Positions 33,783 through 42,235 of a DNA stretch of 64,000 nt are shown piece after piece. Both the position numbers and the translations under genes were made by a program. The stretch is taken from assembly GCA_965248135.1 (NCBI GenBank), contig CBDFIN010000011.1, forward strand, positions 62,001-126,000, in the 5' to 3' direction. The notes beneath the pieces were generated by a model. It was not told where the DNA came from, searched no databases, and saw nothing but the letters and a program-made list of their open reading frames with translations. The stretch's first letter is position 1. Each line of letters opens with the position of its first letter. The stretch comes from SZUA-100 sp965248135. GTDB taxonomy: Bacteria; Pseudomonadota; Alphaproteobacteria; Rhizobiales; Rhizobiaceae.

Positions 33783-34256
33783 ATGCGCATTCTGCTCTTT
33801 ACCTTTATTTGCGTCTTTTCTACCGTTGCGATGGCGGAACTGGAGACCGCGCGCGATCTTATGGATGTCAAAAACTATAAGGCCGCGATGCAAGAACTGC
33901 TGCCAGCGGCGCGTTCCGGCAACGCGGAGGCCGAAGAGTTGATTGGCGTCATGTATGCCCTTGGCCTTGGGGTTGAGCGTGACGACCAGCGGGCGTTTGA
34001 ATGGTATTTGCGGGCGGCGATGAAAGGCCACGCCGGGGCGCAATCCGGTGTCGGCTGGTATTACGAGGTCGGTCGGGGCATGCCGGTGCCAGATCTTGTC
34101 AGAGCCCATATGTGGTATGTTTTGTCCGCCATCGGGGGGGACCCGGACGCCGCCATCTCGCAGGAAGAAGTGGTGAAGAAAATGACGGCTGAACAAATCG
34201 AAAAATCCCATATTCTGATCGACGATTACCGTTTGTGGTTATATCCGTTCAGATAG
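33783..34256 (+). CDS. Exported Sel1-like repeat protein
   Basis: A 157-residue protein with a Sec signal peptide (residues 1-18, cleavage after VAMA). Two to three Sel1/TPR-like helical repeats follow (AEAEELIGVMYALGLGVERDDQRAFEWYLRAA, then GAQSGVGWYYEVGRGM). The start lies only about ten bases from the divergent peroxidase start, so the two genes probably have overlapping regulatory regions. Such proteins usually mediate protein contacts in the periplasm. A hairpin terminator follows. Confidence 0.8.
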   Translation: MRILLFTFICVFSTVAMAELETARDLMDVKNYKAAMQELLPAARSGNAEAEELIGVMYALGLGVERDDQRAFEWYLRAAMKGHAGAQSGVGWYYEVGRGMPVPDLVRAHMWYVLSAIGGDPDAAISQEEVVKKMTAEQIEKSHILIDDYRLWLYPFR

Positions 34257-34329
34257 ACTTGCGCGTCGGCAAGCATTCAAATGGCCAGCAGGTGCGGTAT
34301 TATTTTGGCAATAAATGCAATCAGATAAT

Positions 34330-34353
34330 CCGCGGGGCAAATTCACCCCGCGG
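34330..34353. terminator. GC-rich hairpin between convergent genes, likely terminator
   Basis: A perfect 8-bp stem CCGCGGGG/CCCCGCGG closes an 8-nt loop. It sits between the Sel1 gene and the TRAP binding-protein gene, which converge. The following bases are T-rich only to a small extent (TTCTATT), so termination strength is uncertain; it may serve both strands. Confidence 0.6.
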
Positions 34354-34370
34354 TTCTATTGATAGTTGGT

Positions 34371-35428
34371 CTATTTGATATCCATCATCGTGCCAGCGTT
34401 GATGCTCTCTTCCGCCTCACCGACGGCTGCTACAAGCGCATCAAATATTGCAGGACCACCCTTGATATTGGCCTTAAACCAATCATACACCGGTGCCGCG
34501 GCCGTTTTGAACATCGCCTTTTCTTCCGGTGTCGGCACATACAGATCGCCACCACCAGCAACAAAATCGGCATAGGCCTGGATTGATTTGCGCTTGGGTG
34601 AAGCAAATGTTGCCTGTTGCAATGCCGCAAAACCATCGACCATTACCCGGCGCAGACCTTCCGGCATCGACTTGAACTTTTCGTTGTTCATCCACCACAA
34701 AGCGCCCATATAGGCATGGCCGTCCAGCGTGACATATTGCAGACCCGCTTCGGGAAATTTCATGCCCATGATATCGGTGATACCGTTTTTCGATCCTTCA
34801 ACAACACCGGTCTGAAACGAGGTGAACAGCTCAGGCCACGGGATCGGTGTTGGTGAGGCACCTACAGCACGAACGAGTTCCTGTGGCAGATCGGCCACAA
34901 CGGTACGGATTTTCAAGCCCTTCATGTCGTCAGGCTTTTTCACCCGGCGTTTGGTGTTGGCAAAATTGCGCCAGCCACCGGTATTGCCGATGGTCATCAA
35001 CCGGATCGCGCCACCGGAATCGGCTAGCGCCATTCGCGCATCTTGCGGGTGAAATCACTGGCCAGAACATGTTCGGCAATCCGGTCATTTGACATCAGAT
35101 AAGGCAGATCGAGCACCTGCACGTAAGGAAAGATGCCAGACGCGCCGCCGGAAGTGGAAATATAGATATCAATCGAGCCATCGGCCACGCCCTGCAGGCA
35201 CTCGGCACCTTTGGAACAAAGTTGCGTGCCGATGAACAGTTCCACTGCGATTGCGCCGTTTGAGGCAGACTCCACATAGTTCTTGAAAACGATCAGACCG
35301 TCATAGTCCTCATCGTTTTCATTCGAGTTGGCGGTTGCGCGGATGGTATAATCCGCCGCCGCTGCCGCCAGCAGCGAACCGGCCACAAGGGCCGCTGCTG
35401 TCAGCATCTTGAGGGTTGTTTTGATCAT
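34371..35428 (-). pseudogene. dctP: TRAP transporter solute-binding protein, frameshifted
   Basis: The N-terminal part (35428 to about 35035) has a signal peptide ending AAAAA and the start of a DctP-type binding protein (SNENDEDYDGLIVFKNYVE, ASGIFPYVQVLDLPYLMSN). The remaining part is in another frame (LADSGGAIRLMTIGNTGGWRN, LPQELVRAVGASPTPIPWPE, TGVVEGSKNG). One missing base at about 35033 would rejoin them as RKMRE-MALADSG. The rest is intact and full length, about 350 residues in total. The lesion is either very recent or a sequencing error. The ATG at 35428 has an AAGGAGG ribosome site. Confidence 0.85.
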
Positions 35429-35465
35429 GTTTTCCTCCTTGTTGAGATTGAGTTTTGTTTGGTGG

Positions 35466-36965
35466 TTATTGAACGAACCCGGTAAGACGCGGGATGGTCA
35501 TCGAAATTGCCGGCACATATGTAATCAGGAAAATCACCACAATCTCGACCGCCAGAAACGGCAGAATAGCCTTCGATATGGTTTCGACCCGTTCGCCCGA
35601 CACGGTTGAGGCGACAAATAACACCAGCCCCATAGGCGGGGTCGCCAAACCGACGGTCAAATTGACCGACATTATAATGGCGAAATGCACCGGATGGACA
35701 CCTAGATCGACAAAGATCGGCGCCAGAATCGGACCCAGAATGATAATTGCCGGACCGGCATCAAGAAACATGCCGACGATAAACAGCAGCAAATTAATCA
35801 AAAACAGCAACATCAATGGATTTTCGGTCAAACCCAATAGCAAAGCTGCGAGCTGTTCGGGCGCATGGCTGAGACTGACCACGGTTTTAAAGGCCACCGC
35901 AGCCCCGACCAGCAATAAAACGGTCGAGGAAGCCAGCGCCGACTTGGTCAGGATCGCCGGAAGATCGGACATTTTCAGTGATTTTAGCACCAGAAACGAA
36001 ATCACCAGCGCATAGGCGACCGCAATTGCCGAAGCCTCTGTCGGCGTAAAGACCCCAACCAGAATACCGCCAAGAATAATGATCGGCGTTTGCAATGGCG
36101 CCACAGCCTTTTTGCAGACGATGCGAAAGTCGTGTGAAACCTTGCGGCGCAGGCCCATGAGAATGAAGTGCGCCACCGGCAACAGGATGAGAAACTGGAT
36201 CCAGCCATTGACACTGGCGCCTGCTACGCCCATCGCCCGCAGCCCGGCCCACACGGCTGCAAACAATGCTGCCAACACGCCGGCGAGATTAATGCGCAAC
36301 AAGATAAACGAAATGCGATCTTCCAGGGGAGACATCGTCTGATTTCTGTTAACGATCCGCTCGGCCTTGGGCAAGTTATGGCGATCGGCCATCAGCCGGA
36401 CTACAACCATCAACCCTAACCCAACAAGTACCCCCGGTACAATGCCGGCCAAAAACAATGCCGCAACACTTTCGCCCATCACATAGGCGTAGATGATCAT
36501 GATACCCGATGGCGGAATAATCGGGCCAATCACCGAACTTGCGGCGGTCACGGCGGCAGCGAATTTTCGCGTGTAGCCGTTTTTTTCCATCGCTGGAATG
36601 AGGGTTGAGCCGAGCGCCGATGTATCGGCCACTGCCGAACCCGATAGCCCCGCAAACAGCATCGAGGACAGAATGTTGACCTGCGCCAAACCGCCCCTGA
36701 AATGTCCCATCAGAGCCTGCGAAAACTCCACCAACCGGTTGGTTATGCCACCCTTGTTCATTAATTCGCCGGCCAGCATGAAAAACGGCAAGGCCATTAG
36801 CGGAAAACTGTCCATCCCGTTGTAGAGATTTCGATACAGTAAGGCGATGTCACGTTCCTGCCCGTTCAGCCAAAGCAGCAAGCCAGGTGAAACGAGCAGG
36901 GCAAAAAACACTGGCAGGCCGACCATTATAAAAATCAAAAATACCGGAAGAAAGAAGACAAGCAT
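35466..36965 (-). CDS. dctM: TRAP transporter large permease
   Basis: A 499-residue, roughly 13-helix inner-membrane protein of the DctM family. It has MDSFPLMALPFFMLAGELMNKGGITNRLVEF, SAVADTSALGSTLIPAMEKNGY, IIPPSGIMIIYA and LTVGLATPPMGLVLF. It is about 70 residues longer than typical DctM because of an insertion near residues 195-270 that adds two hydrophobic segments. It forms the energised Na+- or H+-driven uptake system with DctQ and DctP. Orientation and spacing place it in one operon with them. Confidence 0.9.
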   Translation of the reverse strand: MLVFFLPVFLIFIMVGLPVFFALLVSPGLLLWLNGQERDIALLYRNLYNGMDSFPLMALPFFMLAGELMNKGGITNRLVEFSQALMGHFRGGLAQVNILSSMLFAGLSGSAVADTSALGSTLIPAMEKNGYTRKFAAAVTAASSVIGPIIPPSGIMIIYAYVMGESVAALFLAGIVPGVLVGLGLMVVVRLMADRHNLPKAERIVNRNQTMSPLEDRISFILLRINLAGVLAALFAAVWAGLRAMGVAGASVNGWIQFLILLPVAHFILMGLRRKVSHDFRIVCKKAVAPLQTPIIILGGILVGVFTPTEASAIAVAYALVISFLVLKSLKMSDLPAILTKSALASSTVLLLVGAAVAFKTVVSLSHAPEQLAALLLGLTENPLMLLFLINLLLFIVGMFLDAGPAIIILGPILAPIFVDLGVHPVHFAIIMSVNLTVGLATPPMGLVLFVASTVSGERVETISKAILPFLAVEIVVIFLITYVPAISMTIPRLTGFVQ

Positions 36966-37016
36966 CAGTCAGCCCCCAACATTTCGACGGGCGCGCCATC
37001 GTCCGGCTGTTGCTGG

Positions 37017-37583
37017 TCAGGTGAAAACAGGCTGATCATAGTGCATGACAATGGAACCCATGAGGACCCGTAAAATCAACTCAATATTGACCAGGAGCAA
37101 CAAAAATACCCCGACCAGAAGCGAGCCGTACATATAGCGTAGTTTTACTTTGACACTTTCCATCCCAATCAAATCGAACGGCAAACGCAGCGATGATGAT
37201 TCAAAATTGCCACCAAAACCCATCGTGTGGGTATAACCGTGCTTCAAACCTACGGCCATAACGGCAAATGACAGAAGCAACAAAACGATCGCCAGCACCA
37301 ACCCGACGTTACGAGACAGGGCCCTGGGCACCATGTCGATGGCGACAAAACCACCCCGACGAAACGCTGACGGCGCTATCAGCCCGGTCATCCACAGCAT
37401 CAAAAAACGTGCCGCCTCGTCGGGCCAGGCCAGCGCATTGTTGAAAACATAGCGGAATACGACCTGCAACAAGATGACAACCACCATCAAAGCAAGACAA
37501 ACCCAGGCAACGTTGCGGCCAATCCGCAACAGGATGGTATTTACCGCAGTGATGGGGCGCAAAACCGCCATTATCATGGGCAA
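37017..37583 (-). CDS. dctQ: TRAP transporter small permease
   Basis: A 188-residue protein with four membrane helices. The DctQ pattern is visible: VVVILLQVVFRYVFNNALAWPDEAARFLMLWMTGLIAPSAFRRG, with the conserved W-x-DE motif. It is the first gene of the TRAP operon (Q-M-P order) and lies downstream of the DeoR gene on the same strand, with a 128-bp gap that contains candidate DeoR sites. The first ATG is used; others lie 3 and 4 codons later. Confidence 0.88.
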   Translation of the reverse strand: MPMIMAVLRPITAVNTILLRIGRNVAWVCLALMVVVILLQVVFRYVFNNALAWPDEAARFLMLWMTGLIAPSAFRRGGFVAIDMVPRALSRNVGLVLAIVLLLLSFAVMAVGLKHGYTHTMGFGGNFESSSLRLPFDLIGMESVKVKLRYMYGSLLVGVFLLLLVNIELILRVLMGSIVMHYDQPVFT

Positions 37584-37625
37584 TGCCCTCTCTCGTCGAA
37601 GATTTGCGTCTTCACTGGCCCTATG

Positions 37626-37671
37626 CTTTCGAAATCACTTTCGTATCTATCGATTATTTGAAGCAAACGAA
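37626..37671. promoter_or_regulatory. Candidate DeoR operator half-sites upstream of dctQ
   Basis: Two direct CTTTCG elements (37626-37631 and 37638-37643), 12 bp apart, are followed by AAACGAA (37665-37671). They match the half-sites CTTTCGTTT/AAACGAAAG found as a near-perfect inverted repeat upstream of the deoR gene. Location in the dctQ promoter region suggests the same regulator controls the transporter. Confidence 0.45.
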
Positions 37672-37711
37672 CCAATCCGTCAAGGTTATTGCGACCAATC
37701 TCCCTAATAAA

Positions 37712-38485
37712 TTAGCCCGCCTCCCTTAGACTGACTTCATGCAACCTGCACAATTGCCGCAACTCGCTCGGGCAACCATGATCGGTCACCAGCGTTTGAA
37801 CCTGCGACAAATGCCCGATGCACACCGGTGCGACCCGATCGAACTTGGTGCTGTCGGAAGTCAGGACAACATGGCGGGCGTTTTCAATAATCGCCCGGGC
37901 AACAGACGCCTCGCGCAGATCGTAGTCCAGAAGAGAACCATCCGGCCCAATCGCGGCGGCGCCAATTACCGCGATGTCGGCCCGAAACCGACGGATAAAA
38001 TCGACCGCTTCGTCCCCCAAAATTGCCCCATCCGAACGGCGCACCTGACCGGCGGGAACAATCACATCAACGCCGCTAAATAATCGTATTTCATTGGCCA
38101 CCTTCACACTGTCAGTCACCACTTTCAGACCGATGTGATGATTAAGGCTGCGCGCAACGGCCGCCGTAGTGGTGCCTGCATTGATGATCACCACGGTGTT
38201 ATTGGGGATGAATTTGGCGGCAGCCTTGCCGATATCTGCTTTTTCCTTTTTTGAAATTTTCTCCCGCGCGGCAAATCCGGTGTACTCGATACCGGCCAGC
38301 AAGGTGACGCCGCCATGAAATCTCATAACCTTGTTTTCGCCCGCCAGACTATTGAGGTCCTTGCGAATTGTTTGTGGTGTTGTGTTAAAAAGTTCCGCCA
38401 GATCGTCGACCAGCGCCCGCCCGCACTGTTGCAGGTGTTGCAGGATCGCGCTTTGTCTCAATCGTGTATTTCGGCCGGCAGCCAT
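37712..38485 (-). CDS. DeoR-family transcriptional regulator of the sugar/TRAP locus
   Basis: A 257-residue regulator. The N-terminal helix-turn-helix (RQSAILQHLQQCGRALVDDLAELFNTTPQTIRKDLNSL, residues ~10-47) has the DeoR signature. The sensor domain includes IINAGTTTAAVARSL, the phosphate-sugar binding loop found in DeoR/GlpR proteins. Members sense phosphorylated sugars and are usually repressors. An inverted repeat lies just upstream. Position beside the TRAP genes and in line with the sugar operon implies it controls both. Confidence 0.9.
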   Translation of the reverse strand: MAAGRNTRLRQSAILQHLQQCGRALVDDLAELFNTTPQTIRKDLNSLAGENKVMRFHGGVTLLAGIEYTGFAAREKISKKEKADIGKAAAKFIPNNTVVIINAGTTTAAVARSLNHHIGLKVVTDSVKVANEIRLFSGVDVIVPAGQVRRSDGAILGDEAVDFIRRFRADIAVIGAAAIGPDGSLLDYDLREASVARAIIENARHVVLTSDSTKFDRVAPVCIGHLSQVQTLVTDHGCPSELRQLCRLHEVSLREAG

Positions 38486-38511
38486 CAGGTGTCCCCACCT
38501 TCACAATATAA

Positions 38512-38538
38512 CTTTCGTTTTGCAATATTAAACGAAAG
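38512..38538. promoter_or_regulatory. Inverted-repeat operator upstream of deoR
   Basis: CTTTCGTTT (38512-38520) and AAACGAAAG (38530-38538) form a perfect 9-bp inverted repeat around TGCAATATT, about 27 bp upstream of the deoR start. DeoR/GlpR-family operators commonly contain such TTTCG/CGAAA blocks. Likely function is autoregulation and recognition by the adjacent DeoR protein. Confidence 0.65.
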
Positions 38539-38594
38539 ATTTTGCCTGACTACCGAAAAATAGTTTTTCGATTTTTGAACGAGGCTCTGAACGG

Positions 38595-38738
38595 CTACTC
38601 ATCAACCATTGCCAGCGTAGATGCAACTGACCCTCGCTCCAGCAGCGTTGCCGGCACCAGAATTCTGTCAGGTTCGCCATCCTTAAGCAGCGGAATGCCC
38701 AAACTGAGCATTTCGGCGGCGATTTCGCCAATGCGGAG
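38595..38738 (-). pseudogene. LacI-family regulator, C-terminal remnant
   Basis: Only the last ~47 residues remain: RIGEIAAEMLSLG, DRILVPATLLERGSVA, the usual end of a LacI/GalR effector domain. The frame continues upstream but becomes antisense to a transporter fragment. The break coincides with the start of the TctA-like fragment at 38736, marking a deletion that joined a divergent regulator to the middle of a permease gene. Confidence 0.7.
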
Positions 38739-39340
38739 GGCGTCATCGCCGCGGAATCGGCCAACAATGCCATGGTCGGACCATCGCTGGTGCCGTTGCT
38801 GGCCCTTTCCATTCCCGGCAGTCCAACCGTGGTGGTATTGCTCGGCGCATCGCTCATCCATGGTATTTTTCCCGGTTCTGACATCTTTGACAAGCATCCG
38901 CAGGTGGTGTGGACATTCACCAATGCGATGCTCATCGGCCAGATATTGATGGTGATTTTCGGCATCTGTACAGCCGTTCTGGCAGCCCGCATTGCCAAGG
39001 CACCGGTGCCTATCATGGCCACCGGAGTGATGGTTCTGGCTGTATTCGGTTCCTATTCGGTGCAACAGTCGATGGGTGATGTCGAGATCATGCTGGTACT
39101 GGGGACTGGCATGTTCGTCCTGGAAAAATTCGGCTTCTCGGCGGCGTCCTTGGTGCCGGGGCTGATCCTCGGGCCAATTGCCGGCGACTATTTTGTCAAT
39201 GGCTCGATGATTGCAGCAGCCCAAGATGGCTCGTGGATCTATTTCTTCACCCGCGGATTGAACATATTCCTGATCATTTTGGTCATCGCGTCGACTGGAT
39301 ATTCCTTCCGGGCCAACATGATGCACCCAGCGATCATGAG
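38736..39340 (+). pseudogene. Tripartite tricarboxylate transporter permease (TctA), internal and C-terminal remnant
   Basis: The fragment reads EGVIAAESANNAMVGPSLVP, then SIPGSPTVVVLLGASLIHGI, and further hydrophobic helices (NIFLIILVIASTGYSF). This corresponds to the second half of TctA, normally about 500 residues. No start, no first half and no stop of its own are visible: the 5' end joins the LacI tail and the 3' end joins an aldehyde dehydrogenase fragment. TctA takes up carboxylates with TctB and a binding protein, neither of which is present. Confidence 0.82.
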
Positions 39341-40101
39341 CCGGCAATGTCACGGTGATTGTAGACGAGACCGCCGATATCGATGCTGCAGTACAAAAAG
39401 TCACCGCGTCAAAGTGTTTCGACAATGCCACCTCCTGTTCGTCGGAAAACGTATTGATCGTCGCCGATGCAATCTATGACCGGTTTATTGAGGCTATTGA
39501 AAAGGCAGTTGGACGTCTGCTTGCCGGAGCGACGGGGAAAAAACTCAAAGACGCACTTTTTGTTGACGGTCATTTAAACCGGCAGATGCTGGCGCGCGAT
39601 ATAGACGAGGTTATCGGCGTTGCCGAAGTTGAAATACGCGACCCGAATGCCGCCAGATTCCTGATGATCGAGGGCGATGGCATTGGACCGGATTTTCCCG
39701 AATCGGGGGAAAAACTCTCGCTGATCGCGACCATTTACCGGGCACGCGATTTTGCCCATGCCACGGAATTCACCTCCAGCGTTCTGGACTTTCAAGGTGC
39801 CGGCCATTCTGTCGGTCTCCACACGGCAATCGATGCGCGGGCGGTTGAGTTGGGGCATGAACTGCCCACCTGCCGGGTAATCGTCAACCAGGCCCATTGT
39901 TTTGCTACTGGCGGCTCGTTTGACAATGGCATGCCGTTTTCGCTCTCCATGGGCTGTGGCTCCTGGGGCGGCAATTCCATCGACGACAATTTCAATCACA
40001 CCCACCTGATGAACATCACCAAGGTGGTGCGCACCATCGCTGTCAACGAACCATCGCTGGAGAGTATTTTTGGCGATTACTGGCAATGGGCCGGAAAATG
40101 A
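39340..40101 (+). pseudogene. CoA-acylating aldehyde dehydrogenase (sulfoacetaldehyde dehydrogenase-like), N-terminally truncated
   Basis: About 253 residues remain of an enzyme normally ~465 long. The sequence starts in the middle at AGNVTVIVDETADIDAAV, includes the catalytic cysteine in CFDNATSCSSEN, and runs to a normal C-terminus (VNQAHCFATGGSFDNGMPFSL, MGCGSWGGNS). The NAD-binding N-terminus is missing, so it cannot work. SauS, which oxidises sulfoacetaldehyde and sulfoacetyl-CoA reversibly, is in this subgroup. The following AMP-ligase start supports a sauS-sauT pair, but an ordinary acetaldehyde dehydrogenase is possible. Confidence 0.82.
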
Positions 40102-40382
40102 ACACTCATTTTGATCCCTCTTCGGTTGCCGGCCTGCCGGTCCGTGATCTGGTGGACCAATGGGCGGCACAAAAGCCCGATGCCGTGTTTCTGATCGATC
40201 CGGACGCCAAGCTCGAACTCACCTTCAAAGACCTGCACCGCCATTGCGCTGCATTTGCCTCGCGCCTTAATTCACACGGTGTTAGTGCCAGTGACCGGGT
40301 GGCCTATGCCATGAACAACGGTGCCGACACGGTGCGGGTGGTCATTGGCAGTCTTTATGGCGGACAATCGTCTCCTTTGTAG
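40098..40382 (+). pseudogene. AMP-dependent CoA ligase, N-terminal remnant (sauT-like)
   Basis: The ATG overlaps the aldehyde dehydrogenase stop (ATGA). The first ~90 residues are a normal ligase N-terminus: VRDLVDQWAAQKPDAVFLID, LTFKDLHRHCAAFASRL and SASDRVAYAMNNG. After GSLYGG it stops within a few codons and runs into the 3' end of the convergent gene, so about 80 percent of the gene is gone, including the ATP and CoA sites. Placement after an acylating aldehyde dehydrogenase suggests sulfoacetate-CoA ligase (SauT), by context only. Confidence 0.75.
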
Positions 40383-40945
40383 AAGCCGATGACGTCTCCG
40401 TCAGTCGTTGCGCCAAGGCCGTTGAGCAGTCGGTTGGAATAGTTAAAGTAAGCACAAACCTGATTGACTTCGAGAATCTCGCCGTCCTCGGCGCCGGCGA
40501 TCTTCAACGCTTCAAAGTCGGATTTTACCATTTTGCCAACGTCCGTGGTCAATTTGCCGGTATAACGCAACAAAGCAAGCTGTTTACCTTCGAACTCTTC
40601 TTCCGGGCGATGGGCCTTAAGGGCAACAAAAATGCGATCCGATCTGGGCTGATCGCGCAAGAGATTTCTGACGTTCATAAAATGATGGGTCAGTGAATAG
40701 GTGCAATCATTCAAAATAGAAGTGTAACTCGCGACCACCTCAAGAAACCAGAATGGCAACGCGTTATCCTTGCTGTGGAGCACAGAACGGTAAAGTGTGA
40801 CATGTCCATTCATGGTTTCCGGCCGCAGCGAATGCACCCTCATCACCGTGTCAACCGTACCGTGTGGAGTACGCGCCTTATCCAGCAATTCCTTCAACCG
40901 GCCACCCGCCTCGTGGTCGTCAATCATTTTTATCCAGGCCGTCAT
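40355..40945 (-). CDS. Peroxidase-related protein of the carboxymuconolactone decarboxylase superfamily
   Basis: A 196-residue AhpD-like all-helical protein. The reactive segment is ASYTSILNDCTYSLTHHFMNVRNLL near residue 70. The usual CxxC is CxxS here, so the standard disulfide relay is missing one cysteine. The DQPRSDRIFVALKAHRP and LRYTGKLTTDV segments match 'uncharacterized peroxidase-related' proteins. Its 3' end overlaps the ligase remnant by 28 bp, showing where the deletion stopped. Stand-alone gene. Confidence 0.75.
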   Translation of the reverse strand: MTAWIKMIDDHEAGGRLKELLDKARTPHGTVDTVMRVHSLRPETMNGHVTLYRSVLHSKDNALPFWFLEVVASYTSILNDCTYSLTHHFMNVRNLLRDQPRSDRIFVALKAHRPEEEFEGKQLALLRYTGKLTTDVGKMVKSDFEALKIAGAEDGEILEVNQVCAYFNYSNRLLNGLGATTDGDVIGFYKGDDCPP

Positions 40946-41110
40946 ATCGCTTCAAATCCTTTGACAACTTTTATCCAGCATGATCAGACTAAAGCGGAAA
41001 TGGCGATAACTGGTAGCGATATTTTTTAAAAACACCATGTGGGCAAACGTGGCAAAATTACTGCATGACTTTTTGCTTTTGGTGGCTTTGGACAGATAGT
41101 GAGTGGCTTG

Positions 41111-42214
41111 ATGAATGAGGACGAACTCCAAAAAGGTGCCCTAAACCTGCTGGTTAATTGTGGAGGATTGAGCGCCGGCGACAAGCTGTTGGTTCTGCAC
41201 GAAGATCCTGAGCTTGGATTTTACGATCAGGAAATCGCTGATACAGTAATGCGGGCAGCCGATGATCTTGATATCGAGGCCACATTGGAAGTGGCGGCGT
41301 TTAGTCCCAAGGTTGCCGATCCTGATGCGGCGCTGCTGGCGCGAATGAAGGCCGCAGACCGGACCCTGTTTCTGGCCAGGCTCGGCGACCAGATCAGATT
41401 CAGGCCGTCAATGAGCGATATCAGGCCGATTGTTTGCTACGCACTGGATCACCACATGCTTGGATCATCCTTCGGCACTATCGACCATAAGGCGTTCATC
41501 ATGATAAAGGACGCGTTGAACGAGCAACTCGCACGGGCCAAGAATATCCAGGTCACCTGCCCGCTTGGCACCGATTTCTCCGGGCCCTGTGCGGTCTATC
41601 CGGTTGAAGGGGCAGACGTAACCGTCGCTCGTTTTCCATTGTCGGTATTCACCCCTGCACCAGCCGGTAATTTTGCTGGAAAGATCGTTCAAAACGGTTT
41701 TCTGGTCGGTACGGGCTCGCAATATTACCAGCCCTATGGGCGCCGTCTAAACGGCCTGCTTGAGGTGCTGTTTGAGGGCAACCGGATAACCGGTTTTAAC
41801 GGCGAAGCGGAAGATGTGCGTGCTGCTGAAGAACATTATCAGCATGTCGGCAGGCTCTATGATATCGATCCGTATTTTGTTCATTCATGGCATGCCGGTA
41901 TTCACCCGGGATGCAGCTATGACCGCCCGGCAGGTGCCAATTTTGAACGCTGGAGCGGTGGCGCGTTCGGCAACCCGCGACTGTTGCATTTTCATACCTG
42001 CGGTGCCTATGCGCCCGGTGAAATCTCGCTCAACCTGCTGGATCCGACAATCAAGATCGACGGCGTCGCGGTATGGGAAAGTGGACGGTTCCATCTCGAG
42101 CGTCTCGGCGATGGCGAGCGGATATTGGGCCAGTACCCTGAATTGTCAGCCCTGTTTGCCAATCCGGCCCAAATGTGCGGGCAATCCGCCGATGGCAGTT
42201 TGTCCTTCGATTAG
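41111..42214 (+). CDS. Uncharacterised protein, possibly related to M29/NicX-type metalloenzymes
   Basis: A 367-residue soluble protein. I recognise only a loose likeness to the aminopeptidase-T (M29) and NicX dioxygenase group. It has an N-terminal alpha/beta domain (SAGDKLLVLHEDPEL) and a C-terminal region with HSWHAGIHPGCSYDRPAG and HFHTCGAYAPGEISLNLLDP, where H, E and D could bind metal. The ATG at 41111 is used; the frame opens 12 bases earlier. It precedes a CMD protein and an amino-acid ABC transporter on the opposite strand. Confidence 0.55.
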   Translation: MNEDELQKGALNLLVNCGGLSAGDKLLVLHEDPELGFYDQEIADTVMRAADDLDIEATLEVAAFSPKVADPDAALLARMKAADRTLFLARLGDQIRFRPSMSDIRPIVCYALDHHMLGSSFGTIDHKAFIMIKDALNEQLARAKNIQVTCPLGTDFSGPCAVYPVEGADVTVARFPLSVFTPAPAGNFAGKIVQNGFLVGTGSQYYQPYGRRLNGLLEVLFEGNRITGFNGEAEDVRAAEEHYQHVGRLYDIDPYFVHSWHAGIHPGCSYDRPAGANFERWSGGAFGNPRLLHFHTCGAYAPGEISLNLLDPTIKIDGVAVWESGRFHLERLGDGERILGQYPELSALFANPAQMCGQSADGSLSFD

Positions 42215-42235
42215 GCGATCATTACTCTTTTGCCG

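Noticed and set aside
33774..34211. N-terminal extension of the cytochrome-c peroxidase frame over the Sel1 gene
   Set aside because: It is antisense to a convincing signal-peptide-bearing gene, and the peroxidase's own signal peptide begins at about 33773.
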